In this document: positions 51,970 through 59,648 of the stretch, in pieces
Layout of the letters: each line of letters begins with the position of its first letter
Position numbering within the stretch: position 1 is the stretch's first letter
Assembly (NCBI GenBank): GCA_020850695.1
Contig: JADZEF010000051.1
Coordinates: 1 to 59,648, forward strand
Reading direction: 5' to 3'
From: Planctomycetaceae bacterium
GTDB taxonomy: Bacteria; Planctomycetota; Planctomycetia; Planctomycetales; Planctomycetaceae
DNA: 59,648 bases
Program-made: the position numbers and the translations under genes
The notes under the pieces: model-generated
The model's input: the letters and a program-made list of their open reading frames with translations, nothing else
What the model was told of the DNA's origin: nothing
Database searches by the model: none

Positions 51970-52016
51970 CCCGCTACGCCGCAAGCGGCCTGGGTCGCCG
52001 CTCGCGGCGTAGCGGG
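51970..52016. repeat. Palindromic element between rtcA and the fusion gene
   Basis: Arms cccgctacgccgc (51970-51982) and gcggcgtagcggg (52004-52016) are perfectly complementary over 13 bases, with the inner agcgg/ccgct extending the stem. It lies in the 180-base gap between the divergent rtcA and fusion genes, so it could bind a regulator or be another of the word repeats. Confidence 0.75.
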
Positions 52017-52129
52017 ACTTTCGCCTGTTCAGCGAATGGAGTATGACGCCTCTATCCGCCAACGATTCACCAATCAATGAACCGCGCCGCGCGAGCTCCC
52101 TTCGAGCGTCCTCCAAGAGTTCCCCGCCG

Positions 52130-54526
52130 ATGACGACCGCGACCCTCAAGCCCCCCGCCATTCCCGCCGCCTTCCCGCTGCTCCGCTACTCGGACGCTTT
52201 TCGCTTTCAATACACCGACGCCGACCGCGAGTTGTTCAACAAGTTCCTCAAGGACTTCGTCCCGCCCAATAGTTTCGACTCGCACGCGCATCTTTACGAC
52301 TTGCGGCACCTTATCCCGAAGGCCACCGACGCCGATTTCGCTGGGAAGCCCGAGATCGACTATGACGTCATGATCGGCTGCATGCAGCAGTGGATGGGAG
52401 ACCGGGTCGTCCGCGACGGCCTCTACTTCCCGTTCCCCGTGAAGCACCTCGACAGCTACGCCTCGAACGAGTTCATCGCCGCAGCCCTCAAGGATCGCCC
52501 CGGCAGCCGCGCCTTGATGATCCTCCGCCCCGCCGACGACCCCGCCACCGTGGAAGACCAGTTGCTGCGGCACAGGTTCGCCGGTTTCAAGGTCTATCAC
52601 GTTTTCGCTTCCCGGCCCGACACATTCTACGCCGAGCAGGGGGAATTCCTCCCCGACTGGGCCTGGGAGCTGGCTGACAAGCATGGCCTGGCCATCACCA
52701 TGCACATGGTGCTGCCGCGGGCCCTCAGCGACGCCCGCAACGCGACCTACATCCGCGAGCACTGCATCCGCTACCCCGGCGCGAAGCTGATCCTCGCCCA
52801 CGCCGCCCGCGGCTTCAACGCCCGCCACACCGTCGACGCGATCGACACCCTCCGCGGCCTCGAAAACGTCTACTTCGATACCTCGGCTGTGTGCGAGCCC
52901 TCGGCGTTTGAAGCGATCTTCCGCGCCTTCGGCACGACGCGGCTGATGTACGGCAGCGACTTCCCGGTCTCCGAGCTGCGGGGCCGCGCGTTTTCCATCG
53001 GCGACGGCTTCTACTGGCTCTACGACCACAACGCGACGTGGGAAGGTTGGCTCCACGCCAAGCCCGAGCTGGTCGGGATCGAATCGCTGCTCGCCCTGCA
53101 GCAAGCCTGCCGCACGATGGGTCTCATCGACCGAGACATCGAACGACTTTTCGGCGACAACGCCCGCCAGATGCTTGGTCTCACGAAGCCGAGCGGTGAC
53201 CCGGGACAGGAGCTTTACCGCGAAGCCAAGACGATCATCCCCGGCGGCACGCAGCTTCTCTCGAAGCGTCCCGAGATGTTCGCCCCCGGGAAGTGGCCGG
53301 CGTATTACGAGCAGGCGGTCGGCTGCGAGGTGATCGACACCGACGGGCGGCGGTTCATCGACATGTCCCACTGTGGGATCCTGTCATGCATTCTCGGCTT
53401 CGCCGACCCCGACGTGAACGCAGCCGTGATCCGCCGCGTGAACCTCGGCGGCATGGCGACGCAACAGACAGCCGATGAAGTCGAACTCGCGAAGCTGCTG
53501 ACCGAGATTCATCCCTGGGCCGAGCAGGCGCGGTTCACCCGTGGCGGCGGTGATTCGATGGCCGTGGCTGTCCGCATCGCCCGTGCGGCGACTGGGAAGG
53601 ACAAGGTCGCGGTGTGTGGATACCACGGCTGGAACGACTGGTACCTGGCCGCGAACCTCGCCCCGCCGGACGGTGATCCGAATGCGAAGCAGCTCGACGG
53701 GCACCTTCTGCCCGGCCTTCAGCCGACCGGCGTGCCGCGCGGCCTGGCGGGGACGGTCGCGACGTGGCGCTACAATCGCCTCGATGAACTTGATGCGGCG
53801 ACGCAGAAGTGCGGGAGCGATCTCGCGGCGATCGTCATGGAACCGACGCGCGGCGTCGACCCCGAGCCGGGCTTTCTCGAGGGAGTCCGCGAGCGGGCGA
53901 CGCGGCTGGGCGTGCCGCTCATTTTCGACGAGATCTCATCCGGCTGGCGGTTGTGCGTCGGCGGAGCGCACCGGCTGTATGGCGTGAACCCGGACATGGC
54001 GGTCTTCGCGAAGGCGATGGGCAATGGCTTCGCGATGGGGGCCGTGATCGGCACGCGCGCTTTCATGCAGGCCGCGCAGGAATCGTTCATCTCCAGCACC
54101 TACTGGACCGAGGGAGTCGGACCGTCGGCTGCGGTGGCCGCCATCAAGAAGATGATGCGGGTCGATGTCCCCGGCCACTTGAAGAAGCTCGGGACACGCG
54201 TGATGGAGGGCTGGAAGGAACTCGCGACGAAGCGCGGGCTCAACATCACGACGTCCGGCCGTCCCGCCTCGTGCGGTCTCGCCTTCAACCACCCGCAAGC
54301 CGCCGCGCTCATGACGTTGTTCACGACGCGGATGCTCGATCACGGCTTCCTGGCCGGTTCGAGCTGCTCGATGACATATGCCCACGGCATGCATCACGTC
54401 GAGCATTACCTGCGAGCGGTCGACACCGTCTTCGCTGAACTGGCCGAGACCATCAAGGCCGATGACGTCAATAAGCGTCTCGCCGGCCCGGTGAAGCATT
54501 CGACGTTCGCCCGGCTCGTGGACTGA
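52130..54526 (+). CDS. Fusion: amidohydrolase domain plus class III aminotransferase
   Basis: The 798-residue protein joins two enzymes. Residues ~35-355 look like an amidohydrolase-2 (metal-dependent TIM barrel): FDSHAHLYDL holds the HxH pair, LILAHAARGFN a third His and YGSDFPVS the metal Asp. Residues ~365-790 are a class III, glutamate-1-semialdehyde-mutase-like aminotransferase: GGTQLLSKRPEMFAPG, FTRGGGDSMAVAVRIARA, GYHGWNDWY, IFDEISSGWR and the PLP lysine Lys628 in FAKAMGNGFAMG. Both halves keep their key residues. Such a protein could hydrolyse an amide or lactone and transaminate the product. Start is uncertain: ATG 52130 is favoured, with an in-frame ATG at 52043. No substrate hint comes from neighbours. 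Confidence 0.88.
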   Translation: MTTATLKPPAIPAAFPLLRYSDAFRFQYTDADRELFNKFLKDFVPPNSFDSHAHLYDLRHLIPKATDADFAGKPEIDYDVMIGCMQQWMGDRVVRDGLYFPFPVKHLDSYASNEFIAAALKDRPGSRALMILRPADDPATVEDQLLRHRFAGFKVYHVFASRPDTFYAEQGEFLPDWAWELADKHGLAITMHMVLPRALSDARNATYIREHCIRYPGAKLILAHAARGFNARHTVDAIDTLRGLENVYFDTSAVCEPSAFEAIFRAFGTTRLMYGSDFPVSELRGRAFSIGDGFYWLYDHNATWEGWLHAKPELVGIESLLALQQACRTMGLIDRDIERLFGDNARQMLGLTKPSGDPGQELYREAKTIIPGGTQLLSKRPEMFAPGKWPAYYEQAVGCEVIDTDGRRFIDMSHCGILSCILGFADPDVNAAVIRRVNLGGMATQQTADEVELAKLLTEIHPWAEQARFTRGGGDSMAVAVRIARAATGKDKVAVCGYHGWNDWYLAANLAPPDGDPNAKQLDGHLLPGLQPTGVPRGLAGTVATWRYNRLDELDAATQKCGSDLAAIVMEPTRGVDPEPGFLEGVRERATRLGVPLIFDEISSGWRLCVGGAHRLYGVNPDMAVFAKAMGNGFAMGAVIGTRAFMQAAQESFISSTYWTEGVGPSAAVAAIKKMMRVDVPGHLKKLGTRVMEGWKELATKRGLNITTSGRPASCGLAFNHPQAAALMTLFTTRMLDHGFLAGSSCSMTYAHGMHHVEHYLRAVDTVFAELAETIKADDVNKRLAGPVKHSTFARLVD

Positions 54527-54624
54527 CGGGATGGAAAGATCAGGAAGGAGGGATCGGCCCGAAAGGAGAAGTCGCGTCTCGTGGACGACACAAGAGCGCT
54601 TAATACAACTCGATTCGGGCACGC

Positions 54625-55350
54625 TTATCGGGTGATCCATCGAAATCCGATGCGCCCCGCCGCCCTACGCAATTCCACGAGAATTGATTCCTGGGAGTCG
54701 GCGAACCCGAGGTCCAATTGGCGGTTTCCAGAGACGAAGATTTGCAGCTCCCGATGAAACTTTGACGACTCGCCCGAGCTGCTGAGCTCGCGGACAATCG
54801 AGCCGGGAACTCCGATGGCGCGCGCTGCTGCCTCTGTCAACAGCGCGTCCGTCGAGCTGCCTGTGTCCTTCGTGATCGTTTCTACAACCGTGACGATATC
54901 CGTCCAAAGGGTGATTGCAGTAGTCCCGTAGCTTTGTACGAGAACGCCTTCGGCACAGAAAAAGGCCCTCGACTCTGCTGCCGCACGCAGGCCCAGAAGA
55001 CGGTAAATCCCAAGTGATGTGAATCCGATGAGGGCAACGATTCCCACGGCTCGCAGGGTCGAAGTCCCGTTTTCATTGAGCCAGTCCCACTGCCAGTTTG
55101 TGGCGATCAAACTGCTGACGACGAAGTATCCGATAAGAGATGCGATGAATATTAGGAAGATCCCGATGGCGGTCTGGCTCGTCAGCGAGTCCCGCGATGT
55201 GGTCGACATGAAGCTTAGCGGTCCCAGTGCTTTGGCCTCTGGGATCTCGCTACAGACTTCCGCGAACGCCCTCTCCCCATCGATCCGCCGCCTATCGGCC
55301 GCAGCGACATAAGGCGCAAGCCGTGGATCTCCGAATTCGGGAAATTCCAT
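54625..55350 (-). CDS. Two-TM membrane protein, unknown
   Basis: The ~241-residue protein has two TM helices (about 62-86, AIGIFLIFIASLIGYFVVSS, and about 100-122, VGIVALIGFTSLGIYRLLGL) and a soluble C-terminal part (about 125-241) with LWTDIVTVVETITKDTG. I know no family. The Met of MEFPEFGDP is preferred because GGGAG lies eight bases upstream. An earlier Met at 55446 would add VICPNSCKGKRLIE, a short Cys pair that may be functional, but it would overlap the end of the sigma-factor gene by 32 bases. Base composition is poorer in GC than the neighbours. Same strand as, and downstream of, the sigma factor. Confidence 0.65.
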   Translation of the reverse strand: MEFPEFGDPRLAPYVAAADRRRIDGERAFAEVCSEIPEAKALGPLSFMSTTSRDSLTSQTAIGIFLIFIASLIGYFVVSSLIATNWQWDWLNENGTSTLRAVGIVALIGFTSLGIYRLLGLRAAAESRAFFCAEGVLVQSYGTTAITLWTDIVTVVETITKDTGSSTDALLTEAAARAIGVPGSIVRELSSSGESSKFHRELQIFVSGNRQLDLGFADSQESILVELRRAAGRIGFRWITR

Positions 55351-55414
55351 CGCATCGACTCCCGCTTCGATTAGACGCTTTCCCTTGCATGAATTCGGAC
55401 AGATTACCAGGCTG

Positions 55415-56056
55415 TCATTCGTCCGAAGGGAAGTCGTCCGGAACATCCCCCAGTTCGCGACGAAGCCGCAGCAGCACGCGTGACTTGGCCACACGCACGG
55501 TCCCCGGCTTCATCTCCAGGTCGGCCGCTACATCCGCGGCGGCCCGCCCCTCGACGACCGTCCCCCAGAAGGCCTTCCACGTCCGCTCGTGGAATTCCCC
55601 ACGGATCGCTTCGAGCGCGGTTCTGAGCAGTCCATCCAGCAGGATATCCTCGTCGCCTTCCTGAGGCTCGAAAGGGGGGTGCGGGTCGAGGATCTGCTGA
55701 ATTCGGAGCGACGCCTCGGTTCCGCCCGGCGCGCAGGGCTCGTCGGTGCGGCGACGGAAATGATCGTTGACCTTGTTGCGTGAGATGGTCGCCAGCCAGC
55801 CGCGAAACGTGTCGGAACGCCGCTCCTTGCGGAACCGCTTGAAGTTGCCGAAGACGGCTGAGAAGACATCCTGCACGACGTCGACGACGTCCTGCTCAGC
55901 CACCCCACCACGCCGGACCCATGACGCGACCAGCGGGGCATAAAGCCGGACCAGCCGCTCCCACGCGGCCGGCATCGACCGCCGCGCGTCGGCCAGCAGG
56001 CTGCGTGACGTCGATCCGCCGGAGCGGAGATCGTCAGGTGGGAGAGGGTCAGCCAT
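55415..56056 (-). CDS. ECF-type RNA polymerase sigma factor
   Basis: The 213-residue protein has sigma region 2 (residues ~25-100: AWERLVRLYAPLVASWVRRG, then DVVDVVQDVFSAVFGNFKRF, FRGWLATISRNKVNDHFRRR). A linker and region 4 follow (about 140-205: FWGTVVEGRAAADVAADLEM, VRVAKSRVLLRLRRELG) with the helix-turn-helix for -35 recognition. It directs transcription of a regulon under control of an anti-sigma factor. No separate anti-sigma gene is adjacent; the Ser/Thr kinase gene upstream carries a HxxxCxxC motif of the zinc anti-sigma type instead. The start has no clear Shine-Dalgarno site. Confidence 0.95.
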   Translation of the reverse strand: MADPLPPDDLRSGGSTSRSLLADARRSMPAAWERLVRLYAPLVASWVRRGGVAEQDVVDVVQDVFSAVFGNFKRFRKERRSDTFRGWLATISRNKVNDHFRRRTDEPCAPGGTEASLRIQQILDPHPPFEPQEGDEDILLDGLLRTALEAIRGEFHERTWKAFWGTVVEGRAAADVAADLEMKPGTVRVAKSRVLLRLRRELGDVPDDFPSDE

Positions 56057-56199
56057 GAAATAAAGAGCGACGTCGCGAAATCGGAACCCCGCCGCGCTCG
56101 TCCCGGTGGTGAAACTTGTAATCAGCTGCAGCGAACGGAGAGATCGTGGCGAATCGGGCGATAGGCCGGAATCGATTGCGGTTCGTACAAAAGAATTTA

Positions 56200-56318
56200 A
56201 TGAGGAACGCAGGAAGGCAGGAAAAAGGCAAGGAACTTAGACACACTCAAGTTCCCATCAATTCCATTCCTGTCCGTTCTGTTCCCTGCCTTTTTCCTGC
56301 CTTCCTGGGTTCCTCATT
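56200..56318. repeat. Palindromic intergenic repeat, family R2, copy 2
   Basis: Arms atgaggaacgcaggaaggca (from 56200) and the complementary stretch ending at 56318 pair over about 37 bases with two mismatches; the loop is about 44 bases. The arms share the word of the copy at 10474-10610, while the loops differ. It fills most of the 307-base gap between the kinase and the sigma factor, which therefore contains nothing else recognisable. Confidence 0.85.
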
Positions 56319-56363
56319 CCCCACTCTTCGACTTCCCGACTCGAGCGGCACCAGCCGATGGTC

Positions 56364-58358
56364 TCACTGTTGACGTGTCATCCGGCGTCGTTGCCCCCAG
56401 ACCGTCGCGCCGATGCTGACGAGAATCAGCGCGCCCGAAATCACTCCCATGAGCAGGAACGCGCCGCGAAGGCCCGTTTCGGTGCTTTCGATTTCCCGTT
56501 CGAGAGGGCGCACGATTTTCATCACACCGACGACGTCTCCTACTTTCCAGTCCTTCTTCGGGCTCGTGCTCTGCGGATGGTTATGGCAGCCGATGCAGCT
56601 TTTTTCCATATGCCGCGCCGAGTAGTAGGCGAGGGTGCGGCGTCCGTCGTCGGTCGAAAAGTGGGCGTATTCTGACGGAGGAGAATCGGTCGGCTTTGCG
56701 TTGGCGTTCAGCCAGTTGAGTGCCGCCCGATCGACGTCATTCTGCGGACCGCCATCTTTGCGCGTCGGCCAGGGATGATAGCTGTAGACCCGCACCGCCA
56801 TTCCCGGTGCACGCCGGCTGATGCGGTCGCCGAGATCGATGGCGAACGTCGCAGGGAGCGGCAGCGCCGGATGGACGTTGCGGTAGTTCTCGGTGATGGA
56901 GACCTTCGTGTCTCGCGGATTGATGTCCTCAATTTCCTCGCTGTAGAACCGCCACACCTCGTCGAGCATCTTCGTTTCGAGCCGCGCGCTTTCCAGCGCC
57001 GTCTGCCGCACGAAGTATTCCGAAAGGCTCGACAGATACCACAGCCCCGCCACCGATCCGATCATCACCGCCGCCAGCACGCTCACCGCCAACGGGTAAC
57101 GCCGGCACCATCGCAATGTGCGCTCGCCGTACCCCATCGGCCGCGCCAGGATTGGCAGCCCCTGCTCGTAACGCCGCAAGTCGTCGGCCATCTCGCGAGC
57201 CGTCTGGTACCGCCGCGACGGCGCCTTGCTCATCGCCTTCAGGCAGATGGTCTCCAGGTCACGCGGCACGCCCGGCTTCACCAGCCGCAACGGCCGTGGA
57301 TCGTCTTCAAGAACCTGCAACAGCAACAGCCGGCGGTTGCCGTGAAAGGGGCGTTCGCCCGTCAGCATCTCGTAGAGCACAACGCCGAGGCTGTAGATGT
57401 CGCTGCGGGCGTCGACCTGATGCGAGGCGCCGGACGCCTGCTCGGGCGACATGTACGACGGCGTCCCCAGCACCCGGCCGTCAGAGGTCATCGTCGGCTC
57501 GCCGGTGTCGCGTTTGGCGAGGCCGAAGTCCATCACATGAGCGCGCTGCTCGCGGTCGAGAATGATGTTCGACGGCTTCACGTCGCGATGGACGACGCCA
57601 TGGTCGTGCGCGAATGCGAGGGCGTCCGCCAGCTCGATGGCGATCGACGCGGCCTGCCCCGGCGGCAAAGCGCCCCCTTTCAGACGGTCTTCGAGCGTCT
57701 GCCCGTCGACATACTCGCAGACGAGGAACCAGACGTTGTCCTCGGTCTGTCCCGTTTCGTACAGCGAGATGATCGACGGATGCTTGAGCTGGGCGGCGCT
57801 GCGGGCCTCGCGCAAAAAACGCTGGACCTCTTCATTCGACGCCAGGCTGCCGGCCCGCTGCACTTTCAGCGCGACGACGCGCTCCAGCCGCGGGTCCCAC
57901 GCCTTGAAGACATAGCCGAATGACCCGACGCCGAGTTCCGACTGCAGCTCGAACCGATCGAGCCGCACCGCCCCTTCCAGCAGTCGCCGCGCCAGATCGC
58001 GTCCCGCATCGGCGGCGATCCGCCCCGCACGAGCACCCATCCCGGAACGAGCGCCGGCAATGACCGCCTGGGCGATCTCGTCATCGACGCCCGAATGGAT
58101 GCTCTGAGACGTTGCCGAGGAGTTCGCCAATCGTCCGAGCTGGCCGATCAGCGGGTCTGCCGACCGCTCCAGGTCTTCGAGAAAATCCTGACACTGCGGG
58201 CACTCTTCGACATGCGCGGCGACGCGATCAAACGACGTTCCTTCCCCGAGACCGAGGGAGAACTCGCGCAAGGCATCGGAATCGGGGCAAGAGTGCTCCG
58301 CCACGGGACCATCCGGCCAGGGGGGAAGGGAAGGGCGAGGCCGCGCTTTTCCCTTCAT
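56364..58358 (-). CDS. Transmembrane Ser/Thr kinase with zinc motif and c-type haem sensor domain
   Basis: The 664-residue protein reads, in order, as follows. A zinc anti-sigma-like motif (HVEECPQC, His49, Cys53, Cys56) comes first. A Hanks-type kinase at ~136-400 has GVGSFG, Lys165, HRDVKPSN with Asp259, DFG 277-279 and SPE 304-306. TM1 lies about 420-442. A ~190-residue periplasmic domain of the DUF3365/Tll0287 type holds a haem-binding motif (SCIGCHNH, Cys588, Cys591, His592), and TM2 lies about 632-654. All catalytic residues are present. I infer that redox state or a gas bound at the haem controls the kinase. The gene precedes the ECF sigma gene on the same strand, and the zinc motif suggests direct control of that sigma. 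The start lacks a Shine-Dalgarno site. Confidence 0.9.
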   Translation of the reverse strand: MKGKARPRPSLPPWPDGPVAEHSCPDSDALREFSLGLGEGTSFDRVAAHVEECPQCQDFLEDLERSADPLIGQLGRLANSSATSQSIHSGVDDEIAQAVIAGARSGMGARAGRIAADAGRDLARRLLEGAVRLDRFELQSELGVGSFGYVFKAWDPRLERVVALKVQRAGSLASNEEVQRFLREARSAAQLKHPSIISLYETGQTEDNVWFLVCEYVDGQTLEDRLKGGALPPGQAASIAIELADALAFAHDHGVVHRDVKPSNIILDREQRAHVMDFGLAKRDTGEPTMTSDGRVLGTPSYMSPEQASGASHQVDARSDIYSLGVVLYEMLTGERPFHGNRRLLLLQVLEDDPRPLRLVKPGVPRDLETICLKAMSKAPSRRYQTAREMADDLRRYEQGLPILARPMGYGERTLRWCRRYPLAVSVLAAVMIGSVAGLWYLSSLSEYFVRQTALESARLETKMLDEVWRFYSEEIEDINPRDTKVSITENYRNVHPALPLPATFAIDLGDRISRRAPGMAVRVYSYHPWPTRKDGGPQNDVDRAALNWLNANAKPTDSPPSEYAHFSTDDGRRTLAYYSARHMEKSCIGCHNHPQSTSPKKDWKVGDVVGVMKIVRPLEREIESTETGLRGAFLLMGVISGALILVSIGATVWGQRRRMTRQQ

Positions 58359-58557
58359 ATTAACGTCCGCGCGTTACGCGCGTCGCAGCCGGCATGCCCG
58401 CTCGACCGATGGACGATCCGAGCCATCCATGGCACGAGCCCCTGACGATGATGCCTCCACTCCGGTGCATAAAAAGTTCGGCAGTGGAAAATGACTTTGC
58501 AACAGCGTTAGAATCGCGACATCGCCAATCATTTCCGTTCGCAGTCCGGAGTTTTCC

Positions 58558-59648
58558 ATGCGCCGTGTGATCGTGGCCCTGATGGTGGGATTTGGGTCGG
58601 CGACAGTACTGGCCGCAAGCCCGTCCGTTCCTGAACTCGTCAAGAAACTGGATGCCAGGAAGGCTCGCGAGACGCTGGCCGCGACTCGCGAACTGGCCGA
58701 GCTGGGTCCGTTGGCCGCGCCGGCGGTTCCCGCGTTGACCGGCCTGCTCAAATCGAAAGACCTCGCCGTCCAGCACGAGGCGGTCGTGGCCCTCGGGCGG
58801 ATCGGACCGGCCGCCAGCCCGGCGGTTGAACCGCTGACCTCCATGCTGGCCAGCGATTCGCTGATTCTGAAGCACAGCGCGATCCACGCATTGCGAATGA
58901 TCGGCGCGGACGCCAAGCCGGCTCTTGCGAAAATCCGTCCTTTGCTGAAAGAGAAGGATTCGCTCCTCAGTGTCGCGGCGGCATGGGCGCTCGTCGGCAT
59001 CGATCCGGACAACAAGAGCGATGTTCAGGCGGCGCTGCCGGTGCTGACCGAGGCGCTGGCAGACAAGTCCGCTGATGTGCGGAACGATGCGGTGCTGGCC
59101 CTCACCGAGATCGGTGCGCCGGCCGTGGCCGGAGTCGATGCCGCCTTGAAGAAGGGCTCTGAGGAAGCGATCAGCGCGTGTGACGTGCTGGCGGCGATCG
59201 GACCGGACGCCAAGGCCGCGGTCCCCGCGTTGGTGTCGTTGCTCAAGAATGAAGGCCCCATGGTGTCATGGCACGCCGCGAGGGCCCTCGGAGAAATTGG
59301 TGCGTCGCCGGATGTGGTCATTCCGGCGCTCCAGAAGGGGCTGACATCGCAAGTGCCGGAGAACCGTGCGGTCTCGGCCATGGCGATCAGCGCGTTTGGA
59401 GCCGAAGCGAAGGGAGCCGGGGCCTCGAGCGCTGCGCTGTGGAAGGATCGGGCTCCGAATGTGCGGATCGCGGCGTGCCGCGCCCTGGGTGATATCGGCC
59501 CCGCCGCGGCGATCGCGGTTCCGCAGCTGGACAAGCTGCTCGATGACGACGTCGGAGCCGTCACGCTGGCGGCGGCCGATGCCCTGGGACTGATTGGCGA
59601 GGGCGCCGTTCCCGTGCTGGCCGCCCGGCTCGAAGACAAGAATCTGCG
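58558..59648 (+). CDS. Exported HEAT-repeat protein, cut off by the window end
   Basis: The first 363 codons of a protein are visible, with no stop before 59648. A signal peptide (MRRVIVALMVGFGSATVLAA) is followed by tandem HEAT-type helix pairs, each with a motif like ALGRIGPAASPAV, ALTEIGAPAVAGV or ALGEIGASPDVV (about ten repeats). HEAT solenoids bind other proteins. GGAG lies seven bases before the ATG. Divergent from the kinase gene across about 200 bases. Such exported HEAT proteins are common in planctomycetes. The function of this one is unknown. Confidence 0.85.
   Translation, partial: MRRVIVALMVGFGSATVLAASPSVPELVKKLDARKARETLAATRELAELGPLAAPAVPALTGLLKSKDLAVQHEAVVALGRIGPAASPAVEPLTSMLASDSLILKHSAIHALRMIGADAKPALAKIRPLLKEKDSLLSVAAAWALVGIDPDNKSDVQAALPVLTEALADKSADVRNDAVLALTEIGAPAVAGVDAALKKGSEEAISACDVLAAIGPDAKAAVPALVSLLKNEGPMVSWHAARALGEIGASPDVVIPALQKGLTSQVPENRAVSAMAISAFGAEAKGAGASSAALWKDRAPNVRIAACRALGDIGPAAAIAVPQLDKLLDDDVGAVTLAAADALGLIGEGAVPVLAARLEDKNL

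Overview
The window reads as chromosomal DNA of a planctomycete. The DNA is GC-rich (roughly 60-65% by eye). It carries a DUF1549/DUF1553 protein next to a DUF1501 protein, Ser/Thr protein kinases beside an ECF sigma factor, many secreted or envelope proteins, and start codons often lacking a clear Shine-Dalgarno site. No rRNA, intact tRNA, CRISPR array, prophage or insertion sequence was recognised. The gene order is that of a chromosomal core region with lineage-specific envelope genes. No species can be named from the sequence alone.

Layout. 1-6.5 kb: a secreted zincin-like protein, then minus-strand genes for an AhpD-family protein, a peroxiredoxin, uroporphyrinogen-III synthase (HemD) and a Tat-exported sulfite-oxidase-like molybdoenzyme. 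6.5-12.1 kb: an ExeA-type ATPase converging on a secreted protein with a secretin-like short domain, a SIS-domain (GmhA-like) isomerase and a small secreted protein. 12.7-16 kb: an M20 dipeptidase and pyruvate kinase. 16.4-20.4 kb: the DUF1549/DUF1553 and DUF1501 pair, separated by a small membrane ORF.

20.9-37.0 kb is the most striking part: eight co-directional genes. They encode an 821-residue TPR protein, a giant 2442-residue TPR/beta-module protein, ExbB/TolQ, two ExbD/TolR proteins, a one-TM Pro/Ala-rich protein that could act as a TonB-like adaptor, a five-TM DUF4159 protein and a further periplasmic TPR protein. I infer a proton-driven envelope machine whose moving partners are TPR scaffolds rather than TonB-dependent receptors. 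The function is unknown.

37-50 kb: a soluble Ser/Thr kinase downstream of accD, a small unknown protein, an enoyl-CoA hydratase, a two-domain lipoprotein hydrolase, a His/Tyr-rich secreted protein, RNase E/G, ribosomal protein L21 and an outer-membrane barrel. 50-59.6 kb: a zinc-ribbon membrane protein, RtcA, an amidohydrolase-aminotransferase fusion, a membrane protein, an ECF sigma factor, a transmembrane Ser/Thr kinase with a zinc anti-sigma-like motif and a c-type haem sensor domain, and a HEAT-repeat protein cut off by the window end.

A second theme is the intergenic DNA. At least a dozen spacers hold long inverted repeats built from short purine-rich words. Several families occur twice in the window, and some elements run right up to start codons.
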